A DNA stretch of 64,000 nucleotides. It comes from JANMEB01 sp041745295 (GTDB lineage: Bacteria > Planctomycetota > Planctomycetia > Pirellulales > Pirellulaceae). The number at the start of each line of letters is the position of its first letter. The first letter of the stretch is position 1. Below are positions 27,550 to 35,850 of this stretch, piece by piece. The notes beneath the pieces were generated by a model. It saw only the letters and a program-made list of their open reading frames with translations, did no database searches and was not told the DNA's origin. Made by a program: the position numbers and the translations under genes. The DNA is taken from contig JBGTJE010000025.1 of assembly GCA_041745295.1 (NCBI GenBank), forward strand, positions 1 through 64,000. Reading direction: 5' to 3'.

Positions 27550-28374
27550 ATGAAATCCTCGTTCAGACTTTCGATTGCGTTGCTATTGGCAACCTGCACG
27601 GTTGCCCGCGCCGACATTTTGTTGACCAACAGCAGAGTTTACACGCAAAACTTTAATGGCGCCAATGATTTGGGACCGGATACCTCGCTGTCGGCTGCTA
27701 CCAACGGTACCACGTCGTCTCTGATGCCCGCGGATTGGTTCTTTAGCGAAACTCCAACCACTGACGGTTTGTACGCAACGAACGCCGGTGGAACAACGAC
27801 AGGCAATACGTATTCCTATGGTGTTAACCTAGACGCGGATCGAGCACTCGGGGAACTCACCGCAGGAGCGCCCGGTATTTCTTCAACATTCGGTGCCAAG
27901 TTTAAGAACAATGGCAACAGTAATATGACCAAAATCAAACAACTTATTTACACGGGCGAACAATGGCGCGTTGGTGGGACCCACACAACAATCGCGGACA
28001 AGTTGACGATCCAATATTCGACAGATGCAACCAGCCTCACGACCGGGAGTTGGTTTGGCATAACCGGAATGGATTTTAATTCGCCTGTAACTTCCTCAAC
28101 GGGCGGCTCATTAAATGGAAACTTGTCTGCGAACAGGACCCTTAAATCGTTGGCTGGGCCACCGTACTTTGCATTCGCAACTCCGGTTGCTCCTGGTGGG
28201 AACTTTTGGATTCGTTGGGTTCCGACTGACGCCAGCGGAGCGGACGATGGTTTGGCAGTTGAAGACTTCAGCATCCAAGCCATTCCGGAACCGTCCACGA
28301 TGGCGTTGTGCGGCTTGATCTTTGGCGCACTGGGAATCGGCTTGGTCCGCCGTCGCCGAAGGATCGCAAGCTAA
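27550..28374 (+). CDS. PEP-CTERM protein, tandem paralogue 3
   Basis: The 274-aa product has a signal peptide (MKSSFRLSIALLLATCTVARA). The body landmarks are VYTQNFNGA, YTGEQWRVG, DATSLTTGSW, LNGNLSANRT and FWIRWVPTD. The tail is IPEPSTMALCGLIFGALGIG then VRRRRR. It has a few extra residues near position 35 compared with paralogue 2. It has its own terminator with the same stem, so each paralogue seems to be its own transcription unit. Confidence 0.92.
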   Translation: MKSSFRLSIALLLATCTVARADILLTNSRVYTQNFNGANDLGPDTSLSAATNGTTSSLMPADWFFSETPTTDGLYATNAGGTTTGNTYSYGVNLDADRALGELTAGAPGISSTFGAKFKNNGNSNMTKIKQLIYTGEQWRVGGTHTTIADKLTIQYSTDATSLTTGSWFGITGMDFNSPVTSSTGGSLNGNLSANRTLKSLAGPPYFAFATPVAPGGNFWIRWVPTDASGADDGLAVEDFSIQAIPEPSTMALCGLIFGALGIGLVRRRRRIAS

Positions 28375-28404
28375 TCTCGCAAGTTGAATAATCGCTCAAT
28401 CGAA

Positions 28405-28429
28405 GGAGAGCCTTGTTGGCTCTCCTTTT
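28405..28429 (+). terminator. Rho-independent terminator after paralogue 3
   Basis: GGAGAGCC and GGCTCTCC pair around TTGTT and are followed by TTTTC. The stem is identical to the terminator at 27399-27426, and the upstream words match too. Confidence 0.85.
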
Positions 28430-28471
28430 CTTGTTGACTTCCCGGCGAGCGGCGGGGTTATCCAAAAAAGT

Positions 28472-28549
28472 AAGTTTTCAGTTTTCAGTGTTCAGCAAAA
28501 GAGAGCTGTTTTTTCTTACTGAAAACTGAACACTGAAAACTGAAAACTT
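28472..28549. repeat. Perfect 24-bp inverted repeat between convergent genes
   Basis: The arms at 28472-28495 and 28526-28549 are exact reverse complements (AAGTTTTCAGTTTTCAG.. and its mate) around a 30-nt loop with a T6 run. It sits between the convergent stops at 28374 and 28557 and could end transcription from both sides. The arms themselves are made of the repeated word GAAAACTGAA. Confidence 0.85.
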
Positions 28550-28556
28550 CTTTCCT

Positions 28557-29528
28557 TCATCGAAACGCTTCGTGGCAATTGCTGCATGCTTGGCCGAGGC
28601 GATTAACGGCGGAACTGGCAGCTTCGAATTGGTTCGTCTGAAGGGCTTCTTGAAGCGATTTGGCAGCAGCGGTCATTTCTCGCGCGTGCCGCATATACTC
28701 GTCGTCATCGGCATCCTCCAGCCCTACTTGGAGCAACGTGTTTCCGATCGCCGCGACCAGGTTGGCTTCGTGCAAGACCTCTTCGCTGTGACCGGCGAAC
28801 TCTGCGGCATTCGAGGTCCACGGTTTGAGTCGCTCGGTAAAGGCAGCCTCCAGACGAGTCATCATGGCGACTCGATCGACCCAGTGCGTCCAGTTCATCT
28901 CGACCGATGTCGCCGCCGACGAGTTGGACGAAAGTTTTCCCCCGCGAATTAACTCGGCCAATTGATCCCGTTGCGACTTCGCGTTGGCAAACGCTTCGTC
29001 GGAGCTGGTGCGAGCGTTGGCCGCGGCTTGGGCAAACGCGTCCCGCGCAAATGTGGCATCCGCTTTCCAGCGAACGCTGTCGTCGTATTCGGCGATGATT
29101 CCAAACCAGGTCGCCAGCCGCGAGAAACACTCGCGGATTTTCCCGTTCTCGGTTTTGAAATTCTGCGGAGTCGTGATGAGGGCGTCCAATTCCAAGTGAG
29201 TTTTTTTCACCTCGTCCTCGAGGGCTTGGCCGGAGATCCACTGCGACCAGCCAGCGCCAAGCGCCGCAGCTTCGCCGTCGCCGTTTGCCGAAAGGGCTAC
29301 GGGTTTGCTCGGCGCAATCTTCCGTCCAAAATTCTCGGGGCGGGATCCGACGAGGCCTTGGTCGAAAAGGTTTTCAAAATAGACCCCATCCCAATCGCGC
29401 TCATTAAACGTCGGCCGTTTCGCCCGCTCGATCTGACGTTTCGGCTGCGGCTTGTCCTGGCCCCAAACCGCGCCTTCGACGCATCCCAGCGCTAGAACGA
29501 TCAGCCAAGCCGGTTTGATTATCGCCAT
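28557..29528 (-). CDS. Exported c-type cytochrome, cytochrome c'-like
   Basis: The ATG at 29528 begins a signal peptide (MAIIKPAWLIVLALGCVEGAVWGQ); the longer frame from 29651 lacks one at its N-terminus. The product is 323 aa. A heme attachment site CSNCH (Cys315, Cys318, His319) lies almost at the C-terminus, preceded by a helical domain with ADDDEYMRHAREMTAAAKSL. That is the placement of cytochrome c' (class II) proteins. The middle is helical. It should act in the periplasm, either in gas binding or electron transfer. Partners are not adjacent. Confidence 0.85.
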   Translation of the reverse strand: MAIIKPAWLIVLALGCVEGAVWGQDKPQPKRQIERAKRPTFNERDWDGVYFENLFDQGLVGSRPENFGRKIAPSKPVALSANGDGEAAALGAGWSQWISGQALEDEVKKTHLELDALITTPQNFKTENGKIRECFSRLATWFGIIAEYDDSVRWKADATFARDAFAQAAANARTSSDEAFANAKSQRDQLAELIRGGKLSSNSSAATSVEMNWTHWVDRVAMMTRLEAAFTERLKPWTSNAAEFAGHSEEVLHEANLVAAIGNTLLQVGLEDADDDEYMRHAREMTAAAKSLQEALQTNQFEAASSAVNRLGQACSNCHEAFR

Positions 29529-29626
29529 TTCGACCACGTCGGTTAAACTAGAAGGAGTTGCGAAACCATAATACATTGTCCTTTGTTCCCTCGCCCCCGA
29601 CTTCGGGGGAGTTTGCCCAAGAACAG

Positions 29627-29691
29627 CACTGGCGGAGCCAGTGGCACACAAGACAGAAGCGATTTTCCGTGTGCCACTGGCTCTGCCAGTG
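29627..29691. repeat. Inverted GTGTGC hairpin pair, family 3, copy a
   Basis: Two hairpins of the form CACTGGC-TC(T/C)-GCCAGTG face each other, each with a GTGTGC foot (right half at 29669-29691). The ~65-bp unit, including GATTTTCCGT in the centre, is almost identical to the copy at 41112-41176. The 336-bp gap also holds C-rich/G-rich hairpin words at 29583-29610. No gene is seen. Confidence 0.8.
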
Positions 29692-29864
29692 TCTCGAAAT
29701 CACTTGTTAGGCAAAGCCTTTCGGCGGAGAGGGCAGGGTGAGGGGGTCAGCAGGTTGAACGAGTTCCAAAAGGCAAGAATCAGGGGGCTGACGCCCCCCG
29801 CTCGCGAAGACTTAGTGGCTGCTCGCCGAGATGTTCATTGTATCGACTTCAGCGCATTCCCCAA

Positions 29865-30950
29865 ATGAACGAGCCCGGATCAACGCGGCGCGATTTTCTT
29901 TCGGGTCGTTCGGGAATCGGCGACGACGCGAACCCGTCGGCCGAACCGTCCGAAAGTCCCTCCGGATCGCGCAACGATAGTCGCGTTTTGACGACGCTCT
30001 CCAAGCCGGCGATGGCTTGCTGGTTCGAGTTCCTGGTCGACGCACAGCGGTTCCCCAGGGGTCCAGAATTCGCCCAAAATGCCTTGGAACTCGTCGAAGA
30101 AATCGAGCAGGAACTCTCCGTCTATCGTCCGATGAGCCACCTTAGCGAAGTCAATCGGCTGGCAGGCAACGAGCCGGTTCAAGTTTCTCCGCGCCTGTTG
30201 CAGTTGTTGGCTACTTCGCTGGACGTACACAGCGAAACCAACGGCGCCTTTGATGTGACCGCCGGGCCCCTTTCCAAAGCTTGGGGCTTTTATCACCGCA
30301 AGCCAAGCGTCCCATCGCGCGAGGAGATCGATCTGGCCCTGAGTCGAGTCGGGAGCCAATTCATTGAATTAAATCGCGAGCAATCGATCGTGCAATTCCG
30401 CAAGCCGGGACTGGAAATCAACTTGGCCAGTATCGGAAAAGGCTTTGCGTTGGATTGCTGCGGAGACTATTTACGTCGTCACGGCATTTCCGAATTTGTG
30501 CTTCACGGGGGCCAAAGCAGCGTGTTGGCCGCTGGCTGCCAAGATCGTTCGCAACCGGAGAACGGTTGGACTATTGGCCTGGTTCACCCGGTGAATCCAC
30601 AAGCTCGAGTCGGCTGTGTTCGGTTGCGCGATCGAGCTTTGGGAACGTCGGGATGTCAGCGGCAGTGGCTCGTGCACCAAGGCCAGCGGCTGGGCCATGT
30701 CCTGGACCCGCGGACGGGTTGGCCGGCCACGCATTGGCTTTCGGTGACGGTTCTGGCGCCCTCCGCCGGGTTGGCCGATGCGCTATCGACTGCGTTTAGC
30801 GTGATGGCACTGAATGAGGTTGAAAAATATTGTCAAGCGCATCGCGAAATCTCCGCGATCATCGCCGGGGAAAATGCCGCCGATTCGCTGCGACCCGAAA
30901 TTCATCTGTTCAATCTTCGAAACGACGATTGGCAGAGCGAAAATTGTTGA
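29865..30950 (+). CDS. ApbE-like FAD:protein FMN transferase
   Basis: ApbE attaches FMN covalently to Thr or Ser of target flavoproteins. The start at 29865 gives 361 aa. Family motifs are visible: LSVYRPMSHLSEVNRL, GAFDVTAGPLSKAWGF, EINLASIGKGFALD, FVLHGGQSSVLA, GTSGC.. and GHVLDPRTGWPATH. The C-terminal STAFSVM region holds the usual metal-ligand Asp/Thr area (LADALSTAFSVM). The N-terminus has RRDFL, which resembles a twin-arginine motif, but no hydrophobic stretch follows, so export is doubtful. No Rnf or Nqr genes lie nearby. Confidence 0.9.
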   Translation: MNEPGSTRRDFLSGRSGIGDDANPSAEPSESPSGSRNDSRVLTTLSKPAMACWFEFLVDAQRFPRGPEFAQNALELVEEIEQELSVYRPMSHLSEVNRLAGNEPVQVSPRLLQLLATSLDVHSETNGAFDVTAGPLSKAWGFYHRKPSVPSREEIDLALSRVGSQFIELNREQSIVQFRKPGLEINLASIGKGFALDCCGDYLRRHGISEFVLHGGQSSVLAAGCQDRSQPENGWTIGLVHPVNPQARVGCVRLRDRALGTSGCQRQWLVHQGQRLGHVLDPRTGWPATHWLSVTVLAPSAGLADALSTAFSVMALNEVEKYCQAHREISAIIAGENAADSLRPEIHLFNLRNDDWQSENC

Positions 30951-31145
30951 GATTTCAGATTTCGGATTTGAGAAATAAGATTTGAAGTTTGAGATTCGAG
31001 AAATGATATTTCAGACATTAACCAAGGCGGCTGATTCAAAATCATATTGAACATGGGGCGGGTAAAGTGACGTGTGATGGTCGAATTCTTATTCCCTCCC
31101 CCGGGCTGTTCGAAGAAGTCGCGCAAATTATGACCGGCACATTTT

Positions 31146-31175
31146 GGTGGGACTCGAAGACTCGTCCCACCCTAC
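31146..31175 (-). repeat. GTAG-foot hairpin, family 4
   Basis: Read on the minus strand: GTAG, then GGTGGGAC, loop GAGTCTTCGA, GTCCCACC. The same 30-bp unit is at 33729-33758 on the plus strand and in decayed form at 6611-6640. The wider gap 30951-31192 also holds AT-rich words (GATTTCAGATTTCGG). Confidence 0.8.
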
Positions 31176-31192
31176 CAATTTGCTCTTCACTC

Positions 31193-32479
31193 TCAACTCT
31201 CAACTCTCGACTCTTCCGTCCGAAATAAATCGACGGCGAGCCATGCCGTTGCGACCAGCAGGCTTGCGCCATTGAGGCAGGTCAGCGCGATCCACGCGGA
31301 TCCCGAGATCTCCCAAGCCGATATGACGCTGTTCGTTGCCGCGTAATTCGCAAATGGAATCGCAATCAGGCCCCACCAGACCCACCGCTGCCAAGTGGGC
31401 CAGCGGCGCCAGAAGGCATCGAGACCGAGCGAAGCCGTCAACAGAATGGGAACCAACAAAAGTGCATCGTAGGCGTGATGATAGATTGCGATCAACATGA
31501 CGAGCAGTGCAAACGCCGCCGCCGGATCGGTGACGGACCGCGGCTTTTGGTGCCGGCCAACCCAGGACAAGATCAGGCAACTCAATCCGACAACTCCCCC
31601 AGTCGCGATCAATTCGAACAGTTTTGGGGGTGCGGTTTGAGCCAATCTCGCCCACAGAGCCAGCAAATCGATCCGCGAAAAACTTCGAGACGGATCGCGC
31701 CCTGGGTTTTCGTACAGCGTTTGTCCATTTTCGCGGACGATCCGCCAGGACTCTTCCCAGCCCCCTTGCATCGAGACAATCCACAAGACCAGCGGCAGGG
31801 TAACGCACGTGCTGATCAACAGGCCGCTGAGAGCCGCTCGACGATGTCCCATCGCGAAGGTGAGCATCATGAGGGGCACGCCGAACGATGGCTTGATCGT
31901 TGCGAGCGCCATAAAGCACCCGGCCGTCCACGGACGGCTTTGGGCAAAATGCAAACCCAGGAGCGAGCACAATACCATCGGAATCGTCGTTTGCCCAAGG
32001 AGCAAATTCATATGTCCAGGACGAGTCGAGAGAACGAGTGTCGCAAGCCCGAAAATCGTCGCCGGATTCAACGGCAATCGACAGGCCATCAAAACAACCC
32101 ACGCCAAGACCAGCGTCAACACAATGGTTATCCCAAAATAGACCCACTGTGAAATCTCGAAGGGCATCCAGGCGAACGGCAAATGCACGATCAGCGTCAG
32201 CGGGGAATAGAGTGGGAAATCTTGACCGACCGGATATTGTTTGACGTATTCTTCGACGTGATAGGGACTGACCCCATCCAAGATGGCGCGGACGGGAAAA
32301 TAGATGGCATCGCGGAAGTCCCGCAGGGCCCATGCATCCGAATCGATTTCGGGATAGCGGACACCCGGCTGGTTAATACGAGATGCCGCACGTGCGGTTA
32401 GGACGATCACGACAACGGCAAAAATACCGATGAGCAGCCCCGTCAAGAGCTTGGATGGATGGCGAAAATCGGCGGTCAT
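31193..32479 (-). CDS. GT87-family (DUF2029) membrane glycosyltransferase
   Basis: The product is 428 aa with about ten transmembrane helices. The first extracytoplasmic loop carries DSDAWALRDFRDAIYFPV, with the acidic residues expected for a GT-C enzyme that uses polyprenyl-phosphate sugars. LGQTTIPM and ALATIKPSFGVPL match the family signature (GQ...P and KP near the middle). It should transfer a sugar on the outer face of the inner membrane. The acceptor is unknown. It is a single gene on the minus strand. Confidence 0.85.
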   Translation of the reverse strand: MTADFRHPSKLLTGLLIGIFAVVVIVLTARAASRINQPGVRYPEIDSDAWALRDFRDAIYFPVRAILDGVSPYHVEEYVKQYPVGQDFPLYSPLTLIVHLPFAWMPFEISQWVYFGITIVLTLVLAWVVLMACRLPLNPATIFGLATLVLSTRPGHMNLLLGQTTIPMVLCSLLGLHFAQSRPWTAGCFMALATIKPSFGVPLMMLTFAMGHRRAALSGLLISTCVTLPLVLWIVSMQGGWEESWRIVRENGQTLYENPGRDPSRSFSRIDLLALWARLAQTAPPKLFELIATGGVVGLSCLILSWVGRHQKPRSVTDPAAAFALLVMLIAIYHHAYDALLLVPILLTASLGLDAFWRRWPTWQRWVWWGLIAIPFANYAATNSVISAWEISGSAWIALTCLNGASLLVATAWLAVDLFRTEESRVES

Positions 32480-32523
32480 CGGGTTTCCTGAGTTGCCTGA
32501 AATTGGGTTGTCGCTTCTTCCTC

Positions 32524-32617
32524 GTAGCCATCACGCTCCGCGTGATGAAAGCAGCCCCGTCGGAATATTTCGCGTGTAATCTGAAATCGCTAACCTCTCG
32601 CGGAGCGAGAGGGCTAC
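32524..32617. repeat. GTAGCC hairpin pair, family 1, copy A (94 bp)
   Basis: The left end reads GTAGC, stem CATCACGC, loop TCC, stem GCGTGATG. The right end, read inward on the other strand, is GTAGC, CCTCTCGC, TCC, GCGAGAGG. The centre holds GAAATCGC-type words. Copies B (46127-46220) and C (48046-48139) are exactly the same length. Confidence 0.88.
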
Positions 32618-33118
32618 GGACAACGGCAAGATTATCCGCTTCCCGAAACTGACGAAGTGTCCATTCTACCTTCGGTTGTGAATGCGCCTTAATGCCATTC
32701 CGAGAATCCATGAAATGCCGGCAACGAAGCAGACCGTTTGACGGCAAGCCAAAGGCGACGGTGGCGCTGTCGCCTTCGGCTTGCCGGTAAACGAAAACCT
32801 CATTTGAAGGAAAAAGACTTGAAGGAGCCTGGAACTCAATCTTTGACTTTTCAGTCTGCGCGGTTTGCGATGCCACGGTGCCATGAGCCGAGCAGCCGTC
32901 ATTCCGGGCTGGGCCCCGGAATGACGAAAAGCACGCGACCGCACTCGCCCAATTCCAGGACACCCCCAGGAAAACGCCTGACAAACCGCATTCCATCTCA
33001 AATTCTTGTCACCTCGCACTTGGTTCGAACGACATCTTCATAGCGAAACTAACAAGCAACACGCGTGCGATAATGGAATGCCCGTCGACGCGCTGGCCGA
33101 TCGACGAAAGGGAAAACG
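32618..33118. other. Gene-free region with two further hairpins
   Basis: GGCAAGCC..GGCTTGCC arms lie at about 32742-32786 around a CAAAGGCGAC/GTCGCCTTCG core. ATTCCGGG..CCCGGAAT flanks CTGGGC near 32901-32922. I see no ORF with coding character. Confidence 0.55.
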
Positions 33119-33596
33119 ATGAATTCTAATATTAACGCTTCGATTTCGAGCGACGAGCGGCAAGATCGCGGGAGGTGCTGCGAGCGGCGTCGCCTCGGTG
33201 GCCGCCAAATCGTTACTCGCCTCCGGTGCAGGCGGACTCGCCGGCGGATTACTCGGCGCGGCCGGGGGATTGGGCGGGGACACCGCAGGCGGAGCGGCGG
33301 TCGGTTGGCATTCCGCTACCGGTGGATTTGCCGTAGCAAACCATGCGGCGATGGGGGGCTTGGCGGTAGCTCGCGATTTCGCCGTCGGCGGCCAAGCGAT
33401 CGCAGCCCAATCGAACACTCCCGCGGCACAACAAGCGATCGAAACGGAAACGCTGAAATGGACCGTCGATTGGCTAATCGCCAACCAAGCCTTGTTCATC
33501 GCGGCGATCATTGTCATTTCAATCGCGCCGACGCTGATGTCGATGGCATTTTATCGCCGGGAACGAGTCACAACCGACGAGTTGTCGAGTGAGTGA
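33119..33596 (+). CDS. Small Gly/Ala-rich membrane protein, possibly frameshifted
   Basis: The clear coding part is 33198-33596 (132 aa from a GTG). It has a Gly/Ala-rich stretch (GAGGLAGGLLGAAGGLGGDTAGG), an AVGGQAIAAQ segment, and one transmembrane helix near the C-terminus (ALFIAAIIVISIAPTLMSMAF) followed by RRE. The Ala/Gly coding pattern continues upstream of the GTG (KIAGGAASGVASVAAK), but that frame has no start codon. An ATG with an upstream GGGAAAA at 33119 opens in another frame (MNSNINASISSDER). A +1 shift near 33161 would join them. This may be a sequencing error, a real lesion or a translational shift. The family is not recognised. Confidence 0.55.
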
Positions 33597-33628
33597 GATT
33601 CTCAGCGAATGGGAATGCTCACAAATCT

Positions 33629-33705
33629 TGTGTGCCACTGGCTCTGCCAGTGATTCACGTCAATGACTCCCAAGCTGCACACTGGCGGAGCCAGTGGCAC
33701 ACAAG
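33629..33705. repeat. Inverted GTGTGC hairpin pair, family 3, copy b
   Basis: Outer ends read TTGTGTGC then CACTGGC-TCT-GCCAGTG on the left, and the inverted form with a one-base loop change on the right. The centre differs from copies a and c. Confidence 0.8.
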
Positions 33706-33728
33706 AAAAGTAGGATCCGACGAGTGAT

Positions 33729-33758
33729 GTAGGGTGGGACGAGTCTTCGAGTCCCACC
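33729..33758 (+). repeat. GTAG-foot hairpin, family 4, forward copy
   Basis: GTAG is followed by GGTGGGAC, loop GAGTCTTCGA and GTCCCACC. Immediately downstream (33795-33902) are AT-rich arms and a C-rich/G-rich hairpin; the whole 33597-33924 gap holds no gene. Confidence 0.8.
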
Positions 33759-33924
33759 CATTGCCGCAAGCTCAACGCACGGCACCTAAGCAAATAAGAT
33801 TTCCGATTTCAGATTAATTTGTGAAAGCCAAATCTCATTCGTTATTCGCTTGCGCGGTAAGCGCTCCCCCCTCCCTAACCTTCCCCACGAGGGGGAGGGA
33901 ATTCGAGAAAACCGTTTTCGAGCA

Positions 33925-34680
33925 TCAATTCGAATGTGCGAGTTGGCGGGCGAGCTGGCGAATTTGCTGCAGCACGGCCACATGCTCGGGCTTCCATGTC
34001 GATGCCGCAGCCGTCGATCGGGCGACGTGAATCAGATCGTCGCCGAGCCCAGCAGATTTGGCGGTCTTCCACTTTTCCAAAATCATCGCTCGGATTTCTT
34101 CGGCGTTGTCAACGCCCTCCAGCAGCCCCGTATGACCGAGCGATTGACTCCCTTCACCTTTGCTGCCCGATCCACCGCCGGCCGTTTCCACCATGACGTT
34201 GGCCACGCCAAAATACCGCTGCACTGGTCCTTGATGTACCGAAACGTTTTGGATGTTCTCGTAAGTAATCGTCGTTTCATGAATCGACCAAATCCCGCGG
34301 CGAATGCGCATCGTTCGATCCGAAAGTACGTACCAAGTCGAATCGTAGCGCAAGTGAATCGCGATATAGGCCACGACGTCGGGGAGAATGATGATTGCTA
34401 ATGCCAGCGGCGTGATCAAAACACCAACGATTGGAGCCGCCACGAAAATTGCGATCCAACCAATGGTCAGGGCAACATCGATCGCGACTAGCCCGATCCA
34501 AAAATAAAACTTGAGGTACCGCAAGTATCCAGCCGCGGGGCGAAAGTAAGTGATGCTAAGGTCATCCGCACCGGCGAGGTGGGGTGGCTCGTCGGGGACA
34601 AGCAGCCAGCGAGTGACCGCCCCCCAGATGCCGCGGTAACACCATTGGCTCGCCCGAAGGACGGCTTTGTCGGCGATCAT
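33925..34680 (-). CDS. Bacterial PH-domain (YdbS/DUF304-like) membrane protein
   Basis: The product is 251 aa. Two hydrophobic helices (~60-105: FYFWIGLVAIDVALTIGWIAIFVAA and GVLITPLALAIIILPDVVAYIAI) precede a PH-like domain with the family words YVLSDRTMRIRRGIWSIHETTITYENIQNVSVHQGPVQRYFGVANV. A helical tail follows. It is the second gene of a pair: its start overlaps the stop of the upstream PH gene by 4 bp (ATGA type). Pairs of such proteins are common; the role is unclear. Confidence 0.9.
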   Translation of the reverse strand: MIADKAVLRASQWCYRGIWGAVTRWLLVPDEPPHLAGADDLSITYFRPAAGYLRYLKFYFWIGLVAIDVALTIGWIAIFVAAPIVGVLITPLALAIIILPDVVAYIAIHLRYDSTWYVLSDRTMRIRRGIWSIHETTITYENIQNVSVHQGPVQRYFGVANVMVETAGGGSGSKGEGSQSLGHTGLLEGVDNAEEIRAMILEKWKTAKSAGLGDDLIHVARSTAAASTWKPEHVAVLQQIRQLARQLAHSN

Positions 34681-35234
34681 TCCCGGGCTCCTTGTTTTCG
34701 TACAAGGTCACGCAGGGAGTCGCGAATATCGGTCAACGCATGCAACACCAAGTCATTCGCCGCATCGTCAATCGGAATGTCATCGCTACCCGACGTTGGT
34801 GCAACCGCCGACCTGTCAGCGGCCGCAGTGTGATGTCCTTCATTGCGTGCGCCGCGCATCCGGCGGTAGAGAAAATCTCGCAAGGCCTCGGGTTGCTTCG
34901 TGCCTTCGATGATCAATTCGGCTTGGCTGCTTCCCGAAGCCGTTTGCAAACTGATTTTAGCCAGTCCCATCCATCGCTCGAGCAAATTGCGCGTTACGTG
35001 GATATCCTGAATTCGCCGATACGTCACGTAGATTTCGCGCCGCATTAAGACGCCCCATTTCATCGAGATTCCATCCTCGTCGATCTTGTAACGCAGCGTC
35101 GCGTAACGAAACCACAACGGTAAAATGACAAACGGAGCGCCCACGAGGGTCAACAAGGCGCAAATGACGTAATAGCGCATCAAGTCCGGATCCGGTCGTT
35201 CGAATGGAAATGATTTTGATTCGTCGCTGGTCAT
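34677..35234 (-). CDS. Bacterial PH-domain (YdbS/DUF304-like) membrane protein
   Basis: The product is 185 aa. One or two helices (YYVICALLTLVGAPFVILPLWF) are followed by the PH-like fold: TLRYKIDEDGISMKWGVLMRREIYVTYRRIQDIHVTRNLLERWMGLAKISLQTASG. A charged tail of about 60 residues ends with a helical segment (HALTDIRDSLRDLVRK). It is translationally coupled to the PH gene at 33925-34680, so the two probably form one complex in the inner membrane. Confidence 0.9.
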   Translation of the reverse strand: MTSDESKSFPFERPDPDLMRYYVICALLTLVGAPFVILPLWFRYATLRYKIDEDGISMKWGVLMRREIYVTYRRIQDIHVTRNLLERWMGLAKISLQTASGSSQAELIIEGTKQPEALRDFLYRRMRGARNEGHHTAAADRSAVAPTSGSDDIPIDDAANDLVLHALTDIRDSLRDLVRKQGARE

Positions 35235-35282
35235 GGATTATTTCTTGCTGAGATAGACACTGGTTCCCATTTCAATTTGCGT

Positions 35283-35498
35283 CTAATCGTCTTTCACCAA
35301 AAGGACGTTGACCGCTTTGACGATGAGGCGGACCTTGTCCCCTTTCTTGAGCTTCAACTGTTTTAGAGATTCGCTGGTCATGACCGACGCCATCTCGAAT
35401 GCGCCCGAGACTTTGACTTTGGCCAAACCCATGACGCCATCGCCTTGGATAATCTCCGAGACTTTGCCGGTGATGTCGTTTCTTGCTCCGTGTTTCAT
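35283..35498 (-). CDS. Molbindin-like TOBE-domain protein
   Basis: The ATG at 35498 (MKHGARNDITGKV) gives 71 aa, the size of single-domain molbindins; the frame is open to 35534. The Mop/TOBE pattern is clear: GKVSEI..GDGVMGLAKVKVSG, SVMTSESLKQLKLKKGDKVRLIVKAVNVLLVKDD. Such proteins bind molybdate or tungstate in cytoplasmic oligomers for storage or sensing. No molybdate transporter is adjacent. AAAAGG lies about 12 nt upstream of the start. Confidence 0.9.
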   Translation of the reverse strand: MKHGARNDITGKVSEIIQGDGVMGLAKVKVSGAFEMASVMTSESLKQLKLKKGDKVRLIVKAVNVLLVKDD

Positions 35499-35850
35499 GA
35501 TCGTGGACCTTTTATTGCCTCGTCGAAACTTCAAATAGCCCCCTCACCCTACCCTCTCCCCCGAAGCGGGGGCGAGGGAACAATCGGTTTTTGGATAGGC
35601 TCGTACGATAGATCCCGTCGCGCTCGATACCAGTCGTCGCGAGCAGAGTGAGTCTCTAATCCGAATTGTGTTCGACCCGTTCATGGATTGCTAGCTGGTT
35701 GGCGAGCGTTGTCGCCTGTCGCTTGGCCTGGAACTTCACGAGTCTACCAACGCGAGCGTTAGCCGCCGAACGTCACTTGAGTCGGGGGGCCATTTTCGCT
35801 ACAAGCTGGGGCAATTTTTGACTCCGCACTTTTACCGGCGACTTCGACCT
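35499..35850. other. Divergent gap between molbindin and the SH3-like gene
   Basis: A C-rich/G-rich hairpin (CCCTCTCCCCC..GGGGGCGAGGG) lies at 35553-35579. The remaining ~270 bp should hold the promoter of the plus-strand gene, but I see no clear boxes. Confidence 0.5.

Noticed and set aside
29865..30000. Twin-arginine export signal on ApbE
   Set aside because: RRDFL is present but no hydrophobic region follows.
35283..35498. Link between the molbindin and the sulfate-type transporter
   Set aside because: They are 27 kb apart, and the ATPase has CysA-type rather than ModC-type features.
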